64,000 bases of DNA from Pseudomonas protegens CHA0 (GCF_000397205.1 NC_021237.1:6641001-6705000), one strand, 5' to 3'. Counted from the stretch's first letter, positions 1 to 9,688 are shown. Notes: generated by a model not told the origin, from the letters alone. A program made the numbers and translations.

Positions 1-382
1 TCGCCACACCGGCGGTCATCTGCTTGAACTGGTCGACTTCGGCGAAGTTGTTGTTCAGCACCACATCCCCCAGGTGCAATCCCGGGGTCTGCACCCCGGC
101 CACGCTCACCGGTTGTTCCGGATGCAGGCTCAGGCCGCTGCTGAAGCGGTTTTCGAACAGGCCGCTGAGGCGCTGGGTGCTCTCGCGCAGGCTGCCGTGG
201 AACGTGTTGAGCTGATCGGCCAGCAGGCGGGCTTCACTGGCCAGGTGTTCCTCTCGGGTGTCGAGGTTCGCCGAGTCCAGCGAACGCAAGGCGAACAGGG
301 TGCTGCCGCTGATCACCAGGGCGAGTATCAAGGCAAGGGCGAGCCCTAGCTGAGAGGCTATGCGGGCACGGGGTTGGGACAT
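1..382 (-). CDS. Methyl-accepting chemotaxis protein, N-terminal part (cut by window edge)
   Basis: Only the first 127 residues are present; the gene runs off the left edge, so the HAMP and signalling domains are not visible. An ATG at 380-382 (read on the minus strand) opens a short charged segment, then a hydrophobic membrane helix at about residues 13-32, then a periplasmic stretch. That stretch contains GVQTPGLHLGD and NNFAEVDQFKQMTAGVA, which resemble the start of a Cache-type ligand-binding domain as found in Pseudomonas chemoreceptors. The likely role is an inner-membrane sensor feeding a CheA/CheW array. The ligand cannot be inferred. The identification rests on N-terminal architecture only, so another Cache-containing sensor (kinase or cyclase) is possible. 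Confidence 0.7.
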   Translation of the reverse strand, partial: MSQPRARIASQLGLALALILALVISGSTLFALRSLDSANLDTREEHLASEARLLADQLNTFHGSLRESTQRLSGLFENRFSSGLSLHPEQPVSVAGVQTPGLHLGDVVLNNNFAEVDQFKQMTAGVA

Positions 383-574
383 GATGGCTCCTTGCCGAGA
401 AGGCGGATCATCCTGATCGGTCAGCACCCTCGGCAGTCATAATTCTAAGATTTTTAATCAGTTAGGACCTTCCTGAACGCTGGTTCCATAACCCATGGAT
501 TCGGCGGCACAAGCCAATACTTGAGCGCTTTGCAGGGATATTTGCACGCCCCGCCAGCCGGGTACTGCAACGTT

Positions 575-1495
575 TCAGCCCAGGCGCTCTACGGCGGGCA
601 GTTGCATGGCCTGGACCTCGCCCTGAAGGAAGTCGCTGAGGCGCCGCAAACGCTCGCCTCCGGGCCGGGTCCTGGGCCACACCAGATAGTAGTTCAGGCC
701 ACTGGCCACCGCTGTCGGCCAGGGCAGGCTCAAGCGACCCTGGGCCACATCCTCGGCCACCATCAGCAAGTCCCCCATGGACACGCCATAACCCCGCGCA
801 GCGGCAATCATCCCCAGCTCCAGGGTGTCGAACACCTGCCCGCCCTTGAGGGACACCTGGTCGGTCAGGCCCATGTGCTCCAGCCAACTGCGCCAGTCGC
901 GGCGGTCCGGGGTCGGGTGCAACAGCTCGGTGGCGGCCAGGCGCGCCACGTCCCAGGGCTGATCATTGAGCAGGTTCGGCGCGCCCACCGGAATCAGCAG
1001 TTCGGGAAACAGGTAGCTGGCCTCCCAGTCCGGGGGGAAGTGGCCATTGCTCAGCAGCACCGCGCAGTCGAAGGGCTCCTGGTTGAAGTCCACCGAGTCC
1101 ACGTCCATCCAGGCACTGGTGAGCTGCACCTCATTGCCCGGCTGCAAATGGCGGAAGCGGCTGAGTCGCGCCAACAGCCAGCGCATGGTCAGGGTCGAGG
1201 GCGCCTTCATGCGCAAGATGTCATCTTCGGCACGCAGGGTATTGCAGGCCCGTTCCAGGGCACCGAAGCCCTCGCGTATCCCCGGCAGCAGCAAGCGCGC
1301 CGCCTCGGTCAGTTGCAAGTTGCGCCCGCTGCGCTGGAACAGCCGGCAAGCGAAGTGATCCTCCAGGGTCCGGATATGCCGGCTGACCGCACTCTGGGTG
1401 ATCGACAGCTCTTCGGCTGCCCGGGTGAACGAGCTGTGCCGGGCCGCTGCCTCGAAGGCGCGCAGGGCATACAGCGGAGGAAGACGACGGGACAT
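575..1495 (-). CDS. LysR-family transcriptional regulator (GcvA-like)
   Basis: A 306-residue protein, normal for LysR regulators. Residues 8-60 form the winged helix-turn-helix; the recognition region is AAEELSITQSAVSRHIRTLE at residues 26-45. The rest is the periplasmic-binding-protein-like effector domain. The opening RRLPPLYALRAFEAAARH is typical of the GcvA subgroup. It is divergent from the MATE efflux gene, with 150 bp between the two starts, so a shared control region is likely and the pump is the obvious candidate target. P. aeruginosa has the same LysR-MATE pair beside rep (recalled synteny). The inducer is unknown. Confidence 0.9.
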   Translation of the reverse strand: MSRRLPPLYALRAFEAAARHSSFTRAAEELSITQSAVSRHIRTLEDHFACRLFQRSGRNLQLTEAARLLLPGIREGFGALERACNTLRAEDDILRMKAPSTLTMRWLLARLSRFRHLQPGNEVQLTSAWMDVDSVDFNQEPFDCAVLLSNGHFPPDWEASYLFPELLIPVGAPNLLNDQPWDVARLAATELLHPTPDRRDWRSWLEHMGLTDQVSLKGGQVFDTLELGMIAAARGYGVSMGDLLMVAEDVAQGRLSLPWPTAVASGLNYYLVWPRTRPGGERLRRLSDFLQGEVQAMQLPAVERLG

Positions 1496-1645
1496 GCAGA
1501 CACTCCAGAACGTGACAGGGCCACGCTACCAGAAAGTGCTTCGCATGAGTTTTAATCATGCCAGCAATCGTTTTTATCCCTTTGTGCTATGGGCCAAGAG
1601 CGCCGAGAATCAGCGCTCTCCCGGACTTTCCCCTGATCGAGCCTG

Positions 1646-3052
1646 ATGACCATGCAGCATCCAGCACGTACCGAACTCTGGGCCATCCTGCGGCTGGCGG
1701 GGCCGCTGATCGCCTCGCAGCTGGCGCACATGCTGATGGTCCTCACCGACACCCTGATGATGGCCCGCCTGAGCCCCGAGGCCCTGGCCGGCGGCGGCCT
1801 GGGTGCGGCCAGCTACTCCTTCGTATCAATCTTCTGCATCGGCGTGATTGCCGCGGTGGGCACGCTGGTAGCGATCCGCCAGGGCGCTGGCGACATCGAG
1901 GGCGCCGCGCGCCTGACCCAGGCCGGGCTCTGGCTGGCCTGGCTGATGGCCCTGGTGGCCGGCCTGCTGCTGTGGAACCTCAAGCCGCTGCTGTTGCTGT
2001 TCGGCCAGACCGAAAGCAACGTCCACGCCGCCGGCCAGTTCCTGCTGATCCTGCCGTTCGCCCTGCCCGGCTACCTGAGTTTCATGGCCCTGCGCGGCTT
2101 CACCAGCGCCATCGGCCGGGCCACGCCGGTGATGGTCATCAGCCTGGGCGGCACCGTGGCCAACTTCCTCCTCAACTACGCGCTGATCACCGGCATGTTC
2201 GGCCTGCCGAAACTCGGCCTGGTGGGCATTGGCCTGGTGACCGCCATCGTCGCCAACTGCATGGCCGTGGCCCTGGCCTGGCACATCAAGCGCCACCCGG
2301 CCTACGCCGCCTACCCGCTGCGCCAGGGCCTGTCCCGGCTGAACACCCATTACCTGCGGGAACTGTGGCGCCTGGGCCTGCCCATCGGCGGCACCTACGC
2401 GGTGGAAGTCGGGCTGTTTGCCTTCGCCGCCCTGTGCATGGGCACCATGGGCAGCACGCAACTGGCAGCGCACCAGATCGCCCTGCAGATCGTCTCGGTG
2501 GCGTTCATGGTGCCGGCGGGGATTTCCTACGCCATCACCATGCGCATCGGCCAGCATTACGGCGCCGGGCAATTGCTCGATGCACGATTGGCCGGGCGCG
2601 TGGGCATCGCCTTTGGCGCGGTGGCGATGCTGGGGTTCGCCATGATCTTCTGGCTGCTGCCCAACCAACTGATCGGGCTGTTCCTCGACCACAACGACCC
2701 GGCCTTCGCCGAGGTGATCCGGCTGGCCGTGAGCCTGCTGGCGGTGGCCGCCTGGTTCGAGCTGTTCGACGGTACCCAGACCATCGCCATGGGCGCGATC
2801 CGGGGCCTCAAGGATGCCAAGACTACCTTCCTGGTGGGTCTGGGCTGCTACTGGCTGATTGGCGCACCTTCAGCCTGGCTGATGGCCTTCACCCTGGGCT
2901 GGGGGCCGACCGGTGTCTGGTGGGGCCTGGCCCTGGGGCTGGCGTGTGCGGCCATCAGCCTGACCCTGGCATTCGAGTGGCGAATGCGCCGCATGATCCG
3001 GCGTGAGCCGCCCGTGCCGGCCATGACTCTCCAGGCCGGCCAGGCGGATTGA
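1646..3052 (+). CDS. MATE-family multidrug/Na+ or H+ antiporter
   Basis: A 468-residue integral membrane protein with about 12 hydrophobic segments and the two-fold repeated layout of the NorM-type MATE family. The N-terminal text LWAILRLAGPLIASQLAHML and later LGLPIGGTYAVEVGLFAFA are the paired first helices of the two halves. It should export cationic drugs or metabolites in exchange for Na+ or H+ across the inner membrane. The ATG at 1646 is preceded by only a weak ribosome site; a second ATG two codons on is an alternative. The gene is divergent from a LysR regulator and convergent, with 18 bp between stops, with the c-di-GMP gene. Confidence 0.92.
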   Translation: MTMQHPARTELWAILRLAGPLIASQLAHMLMVLTDTLMMARLSPEALAGGGLGAASYSFVSIFCIGVIAAVGTLVAIRQGAGDIEGAARLTQAGLWLAWLMALVAGLLLWNLKPLLLLFGQTESNVHAAGQFLLILPFALPGYLSFMALRGFTSAIGRATPVMVISLGGTVANFLLNYALITGMFGLPKLGLVGIGLVTAIVANCMAVALAWHIKRHPAYAAYPLRQGLSRLNTHYLRELWRLGLPIGGTYAVEVGLFAFAALCMGTMGSTQLAAHQIALQIVSVAFMVPAGISYAITMRIGQHYGAGQLLDARLAGRVGIAFGAVAMLGFAMIFWLLPNQLIGLFLDHNDPAFAEVIRLAVSLLAVAAWFELFDGTQTIAMGAIRGLKDAKTTFLVGLGCYWLIGAPSAWLMAFTLGWGPTGVWWGLALGLACAAISLTLAFEWRMRRMIRREPPVPAMTLQAGQAD

Positions 3053-3070
3053 GCCCGAACCGGCGTCGGT

Positions 3071-4744
3071 TTAAACCGTCCCTTCCTGCAGCGCCTGCTG
3101 GCTGCTGCCGAAGGTCAGATAGTCCATCAGTTCCGCCAGGGGCAGCGGCTTGCTGATCAGATAGCCCTGGGCCTGGTCGCAACCAAAGCCCCGCAGCAAG
3201 GCCAGCTGTTCCGCCGTCTCCACGCCTTCGGCCACCACATTCAGGTTCAGGTTATGGGCCAGGTTGATCATGGCGTGGACCAGCTTGCGGTTCTCTTCGC
3301 GCTGCTCCATGCCGCCGACAAAGCTCTTGTCCACCTTGAGCAGGGTAATGGGCAGGCTGTTGAGGTGGACGAAGGAAGAGAAGCCGGTACCGAAATCGTC
3401 CAGGGAGAAACGCACTCCCAGGCGACCCAGGGCATCCATGGTCTGCTTCACCAGGTCACTGCGGCGCATCACTGCGGTCTCGGTCAATTCGAATTCCAGC
3501 CACTGGGCCTCGACTCCGCGCTCGGCAATCAGGCGGCTCAGGGTCGAGAGCAGTTGGCTGTCCTGGAACTGGCGGAACGACAGGTTCACCGCCATGTGCA
3601 ACGGCGGCAGGCCGCGTTCGCGCAGGGCCTGCATGTCCCGCAGGGCTCGGGAAATCACCCAGTAGCCCAGGGGCACGATCAGCCCGCTCTGCTCGGCCAG
3701 GGGCACGAACTCGCTGGGCGGCAGCAGGCCGCGCTCGCCATGGCGCCAGCGCACTAGGGCTTCGAGGCCCACGATCTTGCCGTCATGCAGGTTCAGCCGG
3801 GGCTGGTAGTGCAACTCCAGTTCGTCGCGGCGCAGGGCCCGGCGCAGTTCGCTTTCCAGGTCGGCCAGGCTGCGAGCGTTGCGATTGATCCGCTCGTTGA
3901 AGATATGAAAGGTGCAGCCCTGGGTGCTCTTGGCCTGTTGCATGGCGATGTGTGCATGCCACATCAGCGGGTCGGCGCCGGCATTGGCCCGGGCATGGGC
4001 AATCCCCAGGCTGCAGCCGATCAGCAGGCTTTCGCCATCGACCCAATAGGGCTCGGCCATGGCTTCGGTGATGCGCTCGGCCATCCACTCGGCCCGCTGT
4101 GGAGCGCGGCGGGTGTCGATGAGCAAGGCAAACTCATCACTGCCCAGGCGGGCCAGTTGATCGCCGGCCTCAAGCTGGCTTTTCAGGCGCGAGACCACCT
4201 GCAGGATCAGCCGGTCGCCGGCCTGGTGGCCCAGGGCGTCGTTGGCGTGGCGGAAATTGTCCAGGTCGAGATGGCCCAGGGCCAGGCCACGGCCTTCGTT
4301 TTCCGCCAGGCGCGCGGCCAGCAAGGTCTGGAACCCCTGGCGGTTGGCGATGCCGGTCAGGGGGTCCTGCTCTGCCAGGCGCTGCAGGGTGTTTTCCAGC
4401 AGGCCGCGCTCACGTACATGGCGCAGGCAACGGCGCAGGGCATCGGTACTCAGGCAGGAACTCACCAACCAGTCGCTGACGCCTACAGGGGCTACGGGCG
4501 GTTCCTGGTCCAGCAGCAACACGGTGGGCAGGCTGCAACGCCCGGGGCCGGGCTGCAAATGAGGAAGGGTCAACAGGACCGCGTTGCGGTCGTCTTCAAA
4601 CAAACGGCTGACAGACTCCCAGCTGGGAGCACTGATCAATACCACCGAGTCTCCCAACGGAGCGACACACTCGCGCAACAACGCTGTCCACACCGGCTCT
4701 TCAGCCAGTAGCAGCAAACGCAAGGGTTCGACAGGCTTAGACAA
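3071..4744 (-). CDS. GGDEF/EAL c-di-GMP protein, probable phosphodiesterase (ProE-like)
   Basis: 557 residues. Residues 1-115 look like a degenerate receiver-type domain; a GGDEF domain follows at about 122-285 and an EAL domain at about 295-545. The cyclase motif reads GSDEF (201-205), with Ser for the second Gly, which predicts little or no cyclase activity. The EAL side keeps E328-A-L, N387, E419-L-T-E, DDFGTG (449-454), K470 and E507, so c-di-GMP hydrolysis is expected. The start is a TTG at 4744, supported by GGGAG five bases upstream. Position next to rep and the MATE gene matches P. aeruginosa PA5295, described as the phosphodiesterase ProE; that orthology is inferred from synteny. A Fur-like box lies about 70 bp upstream. 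Confidence 0.9.
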   Translation of the reverse strand: MSKPVEPLRLLLLAEEPVWTALLRECVAPLGDSVVLISAPSWESVSRLFEDDRNAVLLTLPHLQPGPGRCSLPTVLLLDQEPPVAPVGVSDWLVSSCLSTDALRRCLRHVRERGLLENTLQRLAEQDPLTGIANRQGFQTLLAARLAENEGRGLALGHLDLDNFRHANDALGHQAGDRLILQVVSRLKSQLEAGDQLARLGSDEFALLIDTRRAPQRAEWMAERITEAMAEPYWVDGESLLIGCSLGIAHARANAGADPLMWHAHIAMQQAKSTQGCTFHIFNERINRNARSLADLESELRRALRRDELELHYQPRLNLHDGKIVGLEALVRWRHGERGLLPPSEFVPLAEQSGLIVPLGYWVISRALRDMQALRERGLPPLHMAVNLSFRQFQDSQLLSTLSRLIAERGVEAQWLEFELTETAVMRRSDLVKQTMDALGRLGVRFSLDDFGTGFSSFVHLNSLPITLLKVDKSFVGGMEQREENRKLVHAMINLAHNLNLNVVAEGVETAEQLALLRGFGCDQAQGYLISKPLPLAELMDYLTFGSSQQALQEGTV

Positions 4745-4815
4745 GCTAGCTCCCTAGACTCTGCAAATTAAGTTGGCGGCGGGCATTATGGCGCGCAAAT
4801 AAACAATAACAATTG

Positions 4816-4834
4816 ATATTGATTATCATACGCA
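4816..4834. promoter_or_regulatory. Candidate Fur box between the c-di-GMP gene and rep
   Basis: The 19-mer GATATTGATTATCATACGC matches the Fur consensus GATAATGATAATCATTATC at 14 of 19 positions by my count, with the left and central parts best. It sits 72 bp upstream of the minus-strand TTG start of the GGDEF/EAL gene and 179 bp upstream of rep, in an unusually AT-rich stretch. It would link iron status to c-di-GMP turnover. The match is by eye only. Confidence 0.45.
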
Positions 4835-5012
4835 ATTTCTTGTACCGCTCTAACTCGAACATTAGACGCATATTCAGCGCGCATCCTGAGGGAAAGTATC
4901 AAAACCGGCAAATTTAGATCGCGTTGTACGTCACAAGTCGGACAGAGGCAGCAGAATCCGTCCAGCCTGTTAAAATGCCCGCCCTTTTCGTAACCGATCC
5001 CTTTTTACCGTC

Positions 5013-7022
5013 ATGTCCCGACTCAATCCCCGGCAGCAAGAAGCCGTGAACTATGTCGGCGGCCCTCTTTTGGTGCTCGCCGGCGCAGGCTCCGGCAAGA
5101 CCAGCGTGATCACCCGCAAGATCGCGCACCTGATCCAGAATTGCGGCATCCGCGCCCAGTACATTGTCGCCATGACCTTTACCAACAAGGCCGCGCGGGA
5201 AATGAAGGAGCGGGTCGGCACCCTGCTGCGCAGCGGCGAAGGCCGTGGCCTGACGGTCTCGACCTTCCACAACCTGGGCCTGAACATCATCCGCAAGGAG
5301 CATGTGCGGCTGGGCTACAAGCCGGGCTTCTCGATCTTTGACGAGACCGACGTCAAGGCCCTGATGACCGACATCATGCAGAAGGAGTATTCCGGGGACG
5401 ACGGCGTCGACGAGATCAAGAACATGATCGGCTCGTGGAAGAACGACCTGATCCTGCCCGCCGAGGCCCTGGAAAACGCCCGCAACCCCAAGGAACAGAC
5501 CGCCGCCATCGTCTACACCCACTACCAGCGCACGCTCAAGGCGTTCAACGCAGTGGACTTCGACGACCTGATCCTGCTGCCGGTGAAGCTGTTCGAAGAG
5601 CACGCCGACATCCTGGAGAAATGGCAGAACAAGGTGCGCTACCTGCTGGTGGACGAATACCAGGACACCAATGCCAGCCAGTACCTGCTGGTGAAGATGC
5701 TGATCGGCAAGCGCAACCAGTTCACCGTGGTGGGCGACGACGACCAGTCGATCTACGCCTGGCGCGGCGCACGCCCGGAAAACCTGATGCTGCTCAAGGA
5801 CGACTACCCGTCCCTGAAAGTGGTGATGCTGGAGCAGAACTACCGCTCCACCAGCCGTATCCTGCGCTGCGCCAACGTGCTGATCTCCAACAACCCCCAC
5901 GAATTCGAAAAGCAGCTGTGGAGCGAGATGGGCCACGGCGACGAGATCCGCGTGATCCGCTGCCGCAACGAAGATGCCGAGGCCGAACGGGTGGCCATGG
6001 AAATCCTCAGCCTGCACCTGCGCACCGACCGCCCCTACAGCGACTTCGCCATTCTTTACCGGGGTAACTACCAGGCCAAGCTGATCGAACTGAAGCTGCA
6101 GCACCACCAGGTGCCCTATCGCCTGTCCGGCGGTAACAGCTTCTTCGGACGCCAGGAAGTAAAGGATCTGATGGCCTACTTCCGCCTGATCGTGAACCCG
6201 GATGACGACAACGCCTTCCTCCGGGTGATCAACGTGCCGCGCCGGGAAATCGGCTCCACGACCCTGGAAAAACTCGGCAACTACGCCACCGAACGCAAGA
6301 TCTCGATGTACGCCGCCACCGACGAAATCGGCCTGGGCGAACATCTGGACAGCCGTTTCACCGACCGCCTGGCGCGCTTCAAGCGCTTCATGGACCGGGT
6401 CCGCGAACAGTGCGCCGGCGAAGACCCGATTTCCGCCCTGCGCAGCATGGTCATGGACATCGACTACGAGAACTGGCTGCGCACCAACAGCTCCAGCGAC
6501 AAGGCGGCGGACTACCGGATGGGCAACGTCTGGTTCCTGATCGAGGCCTTGAAGAACACCCTGGAAAAAGACGAAGACGGCGAGATGACCGTCGAAGACG
6601 CCATCGGCAAGCTGGTCCTGCGCGACATGCTGGAACGTCAGCAGGAAGAGGAAGACGGCGCCGAGGGCGTGCAGATGATGACCTTGCATGCCTCCAAGGG
6701 TCTGGAATTTCCCTACGTGTTCATCATGGGCATGGAAGAGGAAATCCTCCCGCACCGCTCCAGTATCGAAGCCGATACCATCGAGGAAGAACGGCGCCTG
6801 GCCTACGTGGGCATTACCCGCGCGCGTCAGACCCTGGCCTTTACCTTTGCAGCCAAGCGCAAGCAGTACGGTGAAATCATCGACTGCGCGCCGAGCCGTT
6901 TCCTCGATGAGCTGCCCCCGGACGATCTGGCCTGGGAAGGCAACGACGACACCCCGACCGAAGTGAAGGCCGTTCGCGGCAATAGCGCCTTGGCGGATAT
7001 ACGCGCGATGTTAAAGCGTTAA
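5013..7022 (+). CDS. rep: ATP-dependent DNA helicase Rep
   Basis: 669 residues, close to the E. coli Rep length. The superfamily 1A helicase motifs are all visible: Walker A AGAGSGKT at 23-30, DEYQDT near 214, GDDDQSIYAWRG near 242, TLHASKGLEFPYVFI in the C-terminal third, and RRLAYVGITRARQ near the end. Rep is a 3'-5' helicase that clears proteins ahead of replication forks. The ATG at 5013 gives the expected family N-terminus (SRLNPRQQEAV) despite a weak ribosome site. xpt follows 56 bp downstream on the same strand. UvrD and PcrA are relatives, but the N-terminus and synteny favour Rep. Confidence 0.96.
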   Translation: MSRLNPRQQEAVNYVGGPLLVLAGAGSGKTSVITRKIAHLIQNCGIRAQYIVAMTFTNKAAREMKERVGTLLRSGEGRGLTVSTFHNLGLNIIRKEHVRLGYKPGFSIFDETDVKALMTDIMQKEYSGDDGVDEIKNMIGSWKNDLILPAEALENARNPKEQTAAIVYTHYQRTLKAFNAVDFDDLILLPVKLFEEHADILEKWQNKVRYLLVDEYQDTNASQYLLVKMLIGKRNQFTVVGDDDQSIYAWRGARPENLMLLKDDYPSLKVVMLEQNYRSTSRILRCANVLISNNPHEFEKQLWSEMGHGDEIRVIRCRNEDAEAERVAMEILSLHLRTDRPYSDFAILYRGNYQAKLIELKLQHHQVPYRLSGGNSFFGRQEVKDLMAYFRLIVNPDDDNAFLRVINVPRREIGSTTLEKLGNYATERKISMYAATDEIGLGEHLDSRFTDRLARFKRFMDRVREQCAGEDPISALRSMVMDIDYENWLRTNSSSDKAADYRMGNVWFLIEALKNTLEKDEDGEMTVEDAIGKLVLRDMLERQQEEEDGAEGVQMMTLHASKGLEFPYVFIMGMEEEILPHRSSIEADTIEEERRLAYVGITRARQTLAFTFAAKRKQYGEIIDCAPSRFLDELPPDDLAWEGNDDTPTEVKAVRGNSALADIRAMLKR

Positions 7023-7039
7023 AATCGACTATTTTTTAA

Positions 7040-7651
<612 letters not shown>

Positions 7652-7676
7652 CCCCGCCCGCCAGAGCAACAGACTT

Positions 7677-7760
7677 GTGTAGGAACTGGCTTGCCAGCGA
7701 AGACGCCCTTGAGAGCAGCGCAAGACTTGAAGGCCCATTCGCCGGCAAGCCGTCTCCTAC
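7677..7760. repeat. REP doublet (REPIN-like) between xpt and the CoA-transferase gene
   Basis: Two inverted copies of a Pseudomonas REP sequence: TGTAGGAACTGGCTTGCCAGCGAAG at the left (quoted in part: GGCTTGCCAGCGAA) and TTCGCCGGCAAGCCGTCTCC at the right, separated by about 36 bp. The left copy has drifted from the GCCGGCTTGCCGGC core but keeps its own palindrome. The right copy contains the stop codon of the minus-strand gene at 7757-7759. No transposase is nearby. Confidence 0.8.
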
Positions 7761-9688
7761 GACAAGTTGGGGGCCGTGGCCTGCAGACCCGCCAGCAGGA
7801 ACCGCTGGTACAGGTCTTCACGCAGGCCTTCGGGTTTCTCCAGCCCCATGCGTTCCAAGTGCTCGGCAAACGCCGCGGGCTCCGGTGCGTCGAGTGCCGC
7901 CTTGCCCAGCTCGAGGATCTCGCTGAGCTTGAACTTGCTCTTGAGCCAGTTCAGCGCCCGCAGCAGATCGCGCTCCTGGGCGCTGAAATCACTGCCCAGC
8001 GGATACTCCGGGAACAGGTGGCGATGACGCGCCTGAATGTTCTGCAAACGCTGTGGGCTGTTGTCGGCAAAACGCGGCTCCAGACGAAAGTCCTTCGCCA
8101 GCTTGCCGGCTTTCTGTGCCTGCTCGATCAATCCGGCCTGGAAGCGTGAATCGCTGATATTGAGCAACGCCTCGATCACCTTGGCGTCCGTCTTGCCCCG
8201 CAGATCGGCGATGCCGTACTCGGTGATCACGATGTCCCGCAGGTGACGGGGGATGGTGCAGTGGCCGTATTCCCAGACAATGTTGGAGCTCACTTCCCCC
8301 GCCGACTCGCGCCAGCTGCGCAGGATCAGCACCGAGCGGGCATCCGCCAGGGCATGGCCCTGGGCGACGAAGTTGTATTGCCCGCCCACCCCGCTCAGCA
8401 CGCGCCCGCCCTGCAACTGGTCGGACACCGCCGCACCCATCAGGGTCATGGTGAAGGCGCTGTTGATAAAGCGCGCATCCCGGCGTTGCAGACGCTTGAG
8501 CTCCTCATGGCCATACAGCTCGTTGATGTAGCTGATGGCGGTCATGTTGAACTGCGCCAGCCTGCTCTTGGGCAGCTCCCGCAGGCGCTGATAGAAGCTG
8601 CGCGGGCCAAGGAAGAAACCGCCATGGATCGAGACCCCGCCGACAGCCGAATCCGGATCCAGGGTGCCGGCATTGGCTTGCTCTTGCAGCGCCACCGTCG
8701 GGTACACCTTGCGCCGCACGATGCCCGCGTCGGCCAGGGCCAGCAGGCCGTTGACGAACATTTCGCTGCAGCCGTAGAGCCCCTGGGCAAAGGGCTCGAC
8801 ACCCCCTTCGCGATCGATCAGCGGCTGCCAGTAATCCACCTGCAGGTCTGCCAGCAGTGCGCGGTAGCCCTCGTTGTCCGCCTGCCGTGCGAGCAAGGCC
8901 GCGGTCAGCGCATCGCCCATGGAGCCAATGCCGATCTGCAGGGTGCCGCCGTCGCGCACCAAGGTGCTGGCGTGCAGGCCTATGCAATGGTCCTGGATGC
9001 CCACGGGCATGTTCGGCGTGGAGAACAACGTACTGCGTTCCTCTTCGTCGATCAGCAGGTCGAGGTCCGCGGCATCGATTTCCGAGTCACCCGGCATATA
9101 GGGCAGGTCGCTGTGGACCTGGCCGAGGATCAGGATGGTTTCCCCCTGCGCCCGGCGCTTGGCAATCATCGGCAACATGTCGAGGGTGATGTCCGGGTTG
9201 CAGCTCAGGCTCAGGCGTCCCGCGTCTTGCGGGTCCCTGGCCAGCAGTTGCGCCACCAGGTTCAGACCGGCTGCGTTGATGTCCCGGGCGGCATGGCTGT
9301 AGTTGCTGCTGACGTAGTCCTGCTGCGCCGGGGCACTGTGCAGGAGGCTGCCGGGCTGCATGAAGAACTGCTCGACGCGAATGTTCGCCGGCAGGCTGTC
9401 GCGATGCAGGTCAGCGAGAAAATCCAGCTCCGGGTAGTCACCGAATACCCGTTCGACGAAGGGTTCGAGAAAGCGCTTCTGCAAACCGTCGCCCAGGGCC
9501 GGCCGGCCCAGGCTCAAAGCGGTGTAGATGGTCAGCTGGCGTTCCGGCATCCCGGCGATGCGCCGGTACAGGGCATTGGCGAAACGATTGGGTTTACCCA
9601 GCCCCAGGGGCATGCCCATGTGAATGTGTTGCGGCAAACGCGCGAGCACTTCATCCACCGCATGCTCGATAGAACAGGATTGCAGCAT
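7757..9688 (-). CDS. Acetyl-CoA hydrolase/transferase family protein
   Basis: 643 residues from the ATG at 9688, which has GGAGG seven bases upstream. The open frame continues further upstream through a terminator, so longer starts are rejected. Sequence features are those of class I CoA-transferases of the acetyl-CoA hydrolase family: HIHMGMPLGLGKPNRFANAL at the start, GTLQIGIGSMGDAL in the middle, and GVGGQYNFVAQGHALADARS plus EYGIADLRG in the C-terminal domain. It is about 140 residues longer than the common 500-residue bacterial forms. The substrate is uncertain: acetyl-CoA hydrolysis, or CoA exchange between acetate and another acid. In P. aeruginosa the rep-to-cycB interval carries poxB instead (recalled). 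The stop lies inside a REP element. Confidence 0.85.
   Translation of the reverse strand: MLQSCSIEHAVDEVLARLPQHIHMGMPLGLGKPNRFANALYRRIAGMPERQLTIYTALSLGRPALGDGLQKRFLEPFVERVFGDYPELDFLADLHRDSLPANIRVEQFFMQPGSLLHSAPAQQDYVSSNYSHAARDINAAGLNLVAQLLARDPQDAGRLSLSCNPDITLDMLPMIAKRRAQGETILILGQVHSDLPYMPGDSEIDAADLDLLIDEEERSTLFSTPNMPVGIQDHCIGLHASTLVRDGGTLQIGIGSMGDALTAALLARQADNEGYRALLADLQVDYWQPLIDREGGVEPFAQGLYGCSEMFVNGLLALADAGIVRRKVYPTVALQEQANAGTLDPDSAVGGVSIHGGFFLGPRSFYQRLRELPKSRLAQFNMTAISYINELYGHEELKRLQRRDARFINSAFTMTLMGAAVSDQLQGGRVLSGVGGQYNFVAQGHALADARSVLILRSWRESAGEVSSNIVWEYGHCTIPRHLRDIVITEYGIADLRGKTDAKVIEALLNISDSRFQAGLIEQAQKAGKLAKDFRLEPRFADNSPQRLQNIQARHRHLFPEYPLGSDFSAQERDLLRALNWLKSKFKLSEILELGKAALDAPEPAAFAEHLERMGLEKPEGLREDLYQRFLLAGLQATAPNLS

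Noticed and set aside
521..1555. 344-codon plus-strand frame over the LysR gene
   Set aside because: Antisense to a clear LysR regulator; no motif or start signal.
4914..6755. 613-codon open frame antisense to rep
   Set aside because: It mirrors the third-position GC bias of rep, has no ribosome site, and its sequence is low-complexity His/Val/Asp/Gln-rich.
7677..7760. CRISPR-like repeat
   Set aside because: Only two inverted copies with a REP core; no regularly spaced direct repeats and no cas genes.
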